NCBI RefSeq assembly: GCF_013341275.1
Contig: NZ_CP054476.1
Coordinates: 434,001-498,000, forward strand
Source: Methyloligella sp. GL2
GTDB lineage: Bacteria > Pseudomonadota > Alphaproteobacteria > Rhizobiales > Methyloligellaceae
Reading direction: 5' to 3'
Length of the DNA stretch: 64,000 bases
Shown here: positions 61,758-64,000 of the stretch, one piece after another
Layout: each line of letters begins with the position of its first letter
How positions within the stretch are numbered: the stretch's first letter is position 1
Position numbers and translations under genes: made by a program
Notes under the pieces: generated by a model
The model's database searches: none
Seen by the model: only the letters and a program-made list of their open reading frames with translations
Told to the model about the DNA's origin: nothing

Positions 61758-61914
61758 AATGGACATTAAAGGAAAATGAAAAGCTGTGGAGCCCAAAAAT
61801 CCAGAAAAATAGCCGTTTTTCAGCTTTCGCGTGCGGCACTGCAGGCCGACAACCCGCCGAAACGGACCGCGCGTGTTCATGTCATCACGTGAGCGGGTCG
61901 CGTAAAACAGGCAA

Positions 61915-62268
61915 GCGCTCAAGTAGGCCAGAGGCCGGTAGCGCCCTTAATAAAGTGCTCAAATCGGCCCAGGCCGGTAGCGCAAACAAAATCACTCCCA
62001 TGGTTCGAGACACGCTTCGCCCTTGGCGAAGCGCCCTCACCATGAGGCCCTGCAGGTGTGCTGGCCGGGTGCACAAAGCCGCGCTGAAGTAGCCCAGCGG
62101 GCGGTAGCGCACAAAACAAGCGCTCAAGTAGCCCAGCGGGCGGTAGCGCACAAAACAAGCGCTCAAGTAGCCCAGCGGGCGGTAGCGCACACAAAAAAGC
62201 GCTCAAGTAGGCCAGAGGCCGGTAGCGCACACAAAAAAGCGCTCAAGTAGGCCAGAGGCCGGTAGCGC
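61915..62268 (-). repeat. tandem hairpin-repeat array downstream of pqqA copy 2
   Basis: Five 30-nt units (62081-62110, 62120-62149, 62159-62188, 62199-62228, 62239-62268) repeat every 39-40 bases, with two separated units at 61915-61944 and 61955-61983 (the latter degenerate). Each has outer arms GCGCT/AGCGC and an inner 4-bp stem. The inner stem is GGCC-AGA-GGCC in three units and GCCC-AGC-GGGC in three others, a compensatory change. On the minus strand each unit is followed by a T-rich linker (T6 in the two units nearest copy 2). Confidence 0.85.
61999..62047. repeat. dispersed element B, copy 2
   Basis: CATGGTTCGAGACACGCTTCG to CCTCACCATGAGG matches copy 1 at 36863-36909. This copy has an extra perfect 9-bp inner hairpin CGCTTCGCC-CTT-GGCGAAGCG. 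It sits inside the pqqA array, so it inserted into or next to it. Confidence 0.65.
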
Positions 62269-62270
62269 AT

Positions 62271-62312
62271 ATAAAAAGAAAGGCGACGCCTGCGTTAAGC
62301 AGGAGCCGCCCC
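62271..62312 (-). terminator. intrinsic terminator after pqqA copy 2
   Basis: On the minus strand a hairpin with stem CCTGC/GCAGG extended by GGCG/CGCC ends in TTTCTTTTTAT. It lies about 30 bases past the copy 2 stop and before the first array unit. Confidence 0.6.
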
Positions 62313-62341
62313 CTTCAAGACTCACTCAATCGATCGAACGA

Positions 62342-62431
62342 TTAAGCGCGGTCCAGCTCGGCCGGAAGGTAAGACGTCACTTCCATACCAGCCTCGGACT
62401 CGGTGATCTCGGGTTTCAGCCAGGTCTTCAT
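62342..62431 (-). CDS. pqqA: PqqA-type precursor peptide, copy 2
   Basis: This 29-residue peptide is identical in sequence to copy 1, including the GMEVTSY core (Glu17, Tyr21). The AAAGGAGACTG before its ATG is a good ribosome binding site. It lies 136 bases downstream of the 42-residue transporter-associated gene on the same strand. Conservation of protein but not of third positions shows that selection acts on the peptide. The first nine codons after codon 3 are also identical at DNA level. Confidence 0.85.
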   Translation of the reverse strand: MKTWLKPEITESEAGMEVTSYLPAELDRA

Positions 62432-62490
62432 GGTCAGTCTCCTTTTGGTTTGAGGTCGCGTTCGACCTACTGAGGATTATGTGGTCAGCG

Positions 62491-62508
62491 CCAATGAGAA
62501 CGGCATGA
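62491..62508 (-). promoter_or_regulatory. upstream core shared by both pqqA copies (copy 2)
   Basis: TCATGCCGTTCTCATTGG on the minus strand matches the copy 1 block (61740-61757) with three differences. CATAAT (62476-62481) follows at nine bases as a possible -10. Confidence 0.45.
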
Positions 62509-62567
62509 CTCGCAGATGAACAGAATCTGACAGGCCGATTAAGACAGATTGACGCAGGGCCTGCCGG

Positions 62568-62696
62568 CTATTGGAAAAGCTGCATGGCGTTGGCCAAGGT
62601 TTGCGACACGCCCCAGATCAGGGGAATGCCGACAAAGGCCCAGGCGAAGACCAGCTTTACCTTGTTTTGAGCCGAGACATCGGTGGTTTCGCTCAT
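62568..62696 (-). CDS. MFS transporter small subunit-like protein (42 residues)
   Basis: This small protein has one membrane helix (about residues 14-35, VKLVFAWAFVGIPLIWGVSQ) and short polar ends. Such proteins are known beside oxalate/formate antiporter-type MFS genes and are thought to aid the transporter. It begins 21 bases after the MFS gene on the same strand, which supports the pairing. GGAGAAAAC precedes its ATG. Confidence 0.75.
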   Translation of the reverse strand: MSETTDVSAQNKVKLVFAWAFVGIPLIWGVSQTLANAMQLFQ

Positions 62697-62717
62697 GTTT
62701 TCTCCTTCCTGCGCGGG

Positions 62718-64000
62718 TTACGCGCGGGCCTCCTCGGGTTTCTCGTGATGCTTCTCATGCACCGAGTGCATCACCAGGTTGCAGAGGAAGCCTAAGAAGA
62801 GCAGCCCTGCCATGATGTACATGGTGATGGTGTAGGCGTCGGCTTTGGCCACGCCGTGGTCGATCTGATACTGGCGGATATAGTTCACCAGCACGGGGCC
62901 GAAGACGCCCGCCGCCGACCAGGCGGTGAGCAGGCGGCCGTGAATGGCGCCGACATAGCGGATGCCGAAGATATCTTTCAGATAGGCCGGGATGGTGGCG
63001 AAGCCGCCGCCATACATGGAGATGATCACCGCGTAGAGGGCAACGAACAGCGCCACAGAGCCGACCTCCCCGGTCCAGGGCACGGCGGCGTAGAGCGCCA
63101 TGCCGAGCAGGAAGAAGATCATGTAGGTGGTGCGGCGGCCGATATAGTCGGAGGTCGAGGCCCAGAAGAAGCGGCCCAGCATGTTGAACAGGCTGAGCAG
63201 GCCGACGAAGCCCGCCGCCGCGGCGACGGAGATCTTGCCGGGGAACATCTCCTGGCTCATGGCCGAGGCCTGGCCGAGCACGCCGATACCGGCGGTGACG
63301 TTGAGGCAGAGGATGGCCCAGAGCAGGTAGAATTGCGGCGTCTTCAGCGCGGTATCGACATGGACGTCGGCGTCGGTGACCAGCTTCTTCGGCTTGGTCG
63401 AGGGCACGTAGCCTTCCGGCTCCCAGCCCTTGGGCGGCACGCGGACGATGGTTCCGCCCACCATCATGAAGCACAGATAGATCAGGCCGAGCGTGAGGAA
63501 GGTCTCCGCCACGCCGATATGGGTGGGGGTGGAGAATTGCGCCATCAGCCAGACCGACAGGGGCGAGGCGATCATCGCGCCGCCGCCGAAGCCCATGATG
63601 GCCATACCGGTGGCCATGCCGGGCCGGTCGGGAAACCAGGTCATCAGCGTCTTCACCGGCGAGATATAGCCGATGCCGAGACCGCAGCCGCCGAGCACGC
63701 CATAGCCGAGATAGATCAGCCAGAGCTGATGCACATAGACGCCGAGCGCCGAGATCAGGAAGCCGCCGCCGAAGCAGAGCGCGGCGATGAACATGGCCTT
63801 GCGCGGTCCTTGCCGGTCCAGCCAGGTGCCGGTGAAGGCGGCGGAGATGCCGAGAAACACGATGGCGATGGAGAAGATCCAGCCGAGCTCGGTGAGCTTC
63901 CAGTCGCCGGGCGCGGATTCGGTGATGCCGATCAGCTTGGTCATCGGCAGGTTGAACACGCTGAAGGCGTAGACCTGGCCGATGCACAGATGCACGCAGA
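62718..64000 (-). CDS. OFA-family MFS antiporter (5' end outside window)
   Basis: The frame runs off the right edge, so the first residues are missing. The visible 425-plus residues start at VHLCIGQVYAFSVFNLP, typical of the oxalate/formate antiporter family, then continue with GPRKAMF (MFS motif A region after helix 2) and about eleven further helices. Its length fits a 12-helix transporter lacking a short N-terminus. The family exchanges oxalate, formate or other small organic anions; the specific substrate is unknown. A 42-residue partner follows at 21 bases. Confidence 0.85.
   Translation of the reverse strand, partial: CVHLCIGQVYAFSVFNLPMTKLIGITESAPGDWKLTELGWIFSIAIVFLGISAAFTGTWLDRQGPRKAMFIAALCFGGGFLISALGVYVHQLWLIYLGYGVLGGCGLGIGYISPVKTLMTWFPDRPGMATGMAIMGFGGGAMIASPLSVWLMAQFSTPTHIGVAETFLTLGLIYLCFMMVGGTIVRVPPKGWEPEGYVPSTKPKKLVTDADVHVDTALKTPQFYLLWAILCLNVTAGIGVLGQASAMSQEMFPGKISVAAAAGFVGLLSLFNMLGRFFWASTSDYIGRRTTYMIFFLLGMALYAAVPWTGEVGSVALFVALYAVIISMYGGGFATIPAYLKDIFGIRYVGAIHGRLLTAWSAAGVFGPVLVNYIRQYQIDHGVAKADAYTITMYIMAGLLFLGFLCNLVMHSVHEKHHEKPEEARA

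Larger units (their letters stand above)
61695..62341. other. repeat array and leader between the two pqqA genes
   Basis: This 647-base region has no supportable gene. Next to copy 1 it holds an AT-rich promoter zone (TATAAT at 61721-61726 on the minus strand). Further on it carries a mosaic of 30-nt hairpin units, element B and a terminator just after copy 2. Open frames here are created by the repeats and have no protein-like content. Confidence 0.6.

Noticed and set aside
61919..62250. Open frames within the hairpin array
   Set aside because: They encode only repeated peptide blocks created by the DNA repeats and have no start signal.
61915..62268. Possible CRISPR array
   Set aside because: Units are 30 nt with a regular period, but the linkers are only 9-10 nt and nearly identical to each other, and no cas gene is nearby. 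They are tandem hairpins, not repeats with unique spacers.

Overview
The window is GC-rich, densely coding bacterial chromosome. Gene content and order point to an alphaproteobacterium, probably Hyphomicrobiales or a neighbouring order: rplU-rpmA-obgE-proB-proA-nadD-rsfS-rlmH-envC-ctpA, atpHAGDC next to priA and xerC, mdh-sucCDAB-lpd, and sdhCDAB. A mesaconyl-CoA hydratase implies an ethylmalonyl-CoA pathway. Two PqqA-type peptides and an oxalate/formate-type transporter fit C1/C2 metabolism. I cannot name the genus from sequence alone.

Layout. 1-8.2 kb is mixed redox and regulatory genes: a TerB-like fragment, sthA, a divergent LysR/MFS pair, an interrupted 7Fe ferredoxin with a flavin reductase, DoxX, and a divergent AhpD-like/MarR pair with clear palindromes. 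8.2-11.6 kb is an accessory patch around tRNA-Ser(CGA), with two genes of unknown function and a duplicated tRNA 3' end. 11.6-23.1 kb is housekeeping: ribosomal proteins, GNAT, Obg, proline and NAD synthesis, ribosome silencing/methylation, then envelope genes and rppH. 23.1-30.7 kb, on the minus strand, holds an RND/MMPL exporter and the F1 ATP synthase operon. 31-37.4 kb has a ClC channel, a small membrane protein with a 30-residue Pro-rich peptide, priA, xerC and a repeat-rich gap. 37.4-47.5 kb is the TCA block (lpd, sucB, sucA, sucD, sucC, mdh) and zapE. 47.7-53.0 kb has DUF1254, cupin, cobalamin-binding, lipoprotein, GST and Clp-N-like genes. 53.0-58.5 kb is sdhB, a dispersed repeat, sdhA, sdhD, sdhC, then sodC and mch. 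58.6-64 kb has a DUF2339 membrane protein, two pqqA-like genes flanking a hairpin-repeat array, a 42-residue transporter partner and a truncated MFS gene.

How it fits together. The 2-oxoglutarate dehydrogenase, succinyl-CoA synthetase, succinate dehydrogenase and malate dehydrogenase genes cover 2-oxoglutarate to oxaloacetate apart from fumarase. The ATP synthase genes use the resulting proton gradient, and SthA balances NADH and NADPH. PqqA would feed cofactor to periplasmic quinoprotein dehydrogenases encoded elsewhere.

The least ordinary region is 61.5-62.6 kb. It has two 29-residue PqqA-like genes with identical peptides and nine silent differences, separated by a tandem array of 30-nt hairpin units with a 39-40 bp period. 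The inner stem covaries between units, and on the pqqA strand each hairpin runs into a T-rich stretch like an intrinsic terminator.
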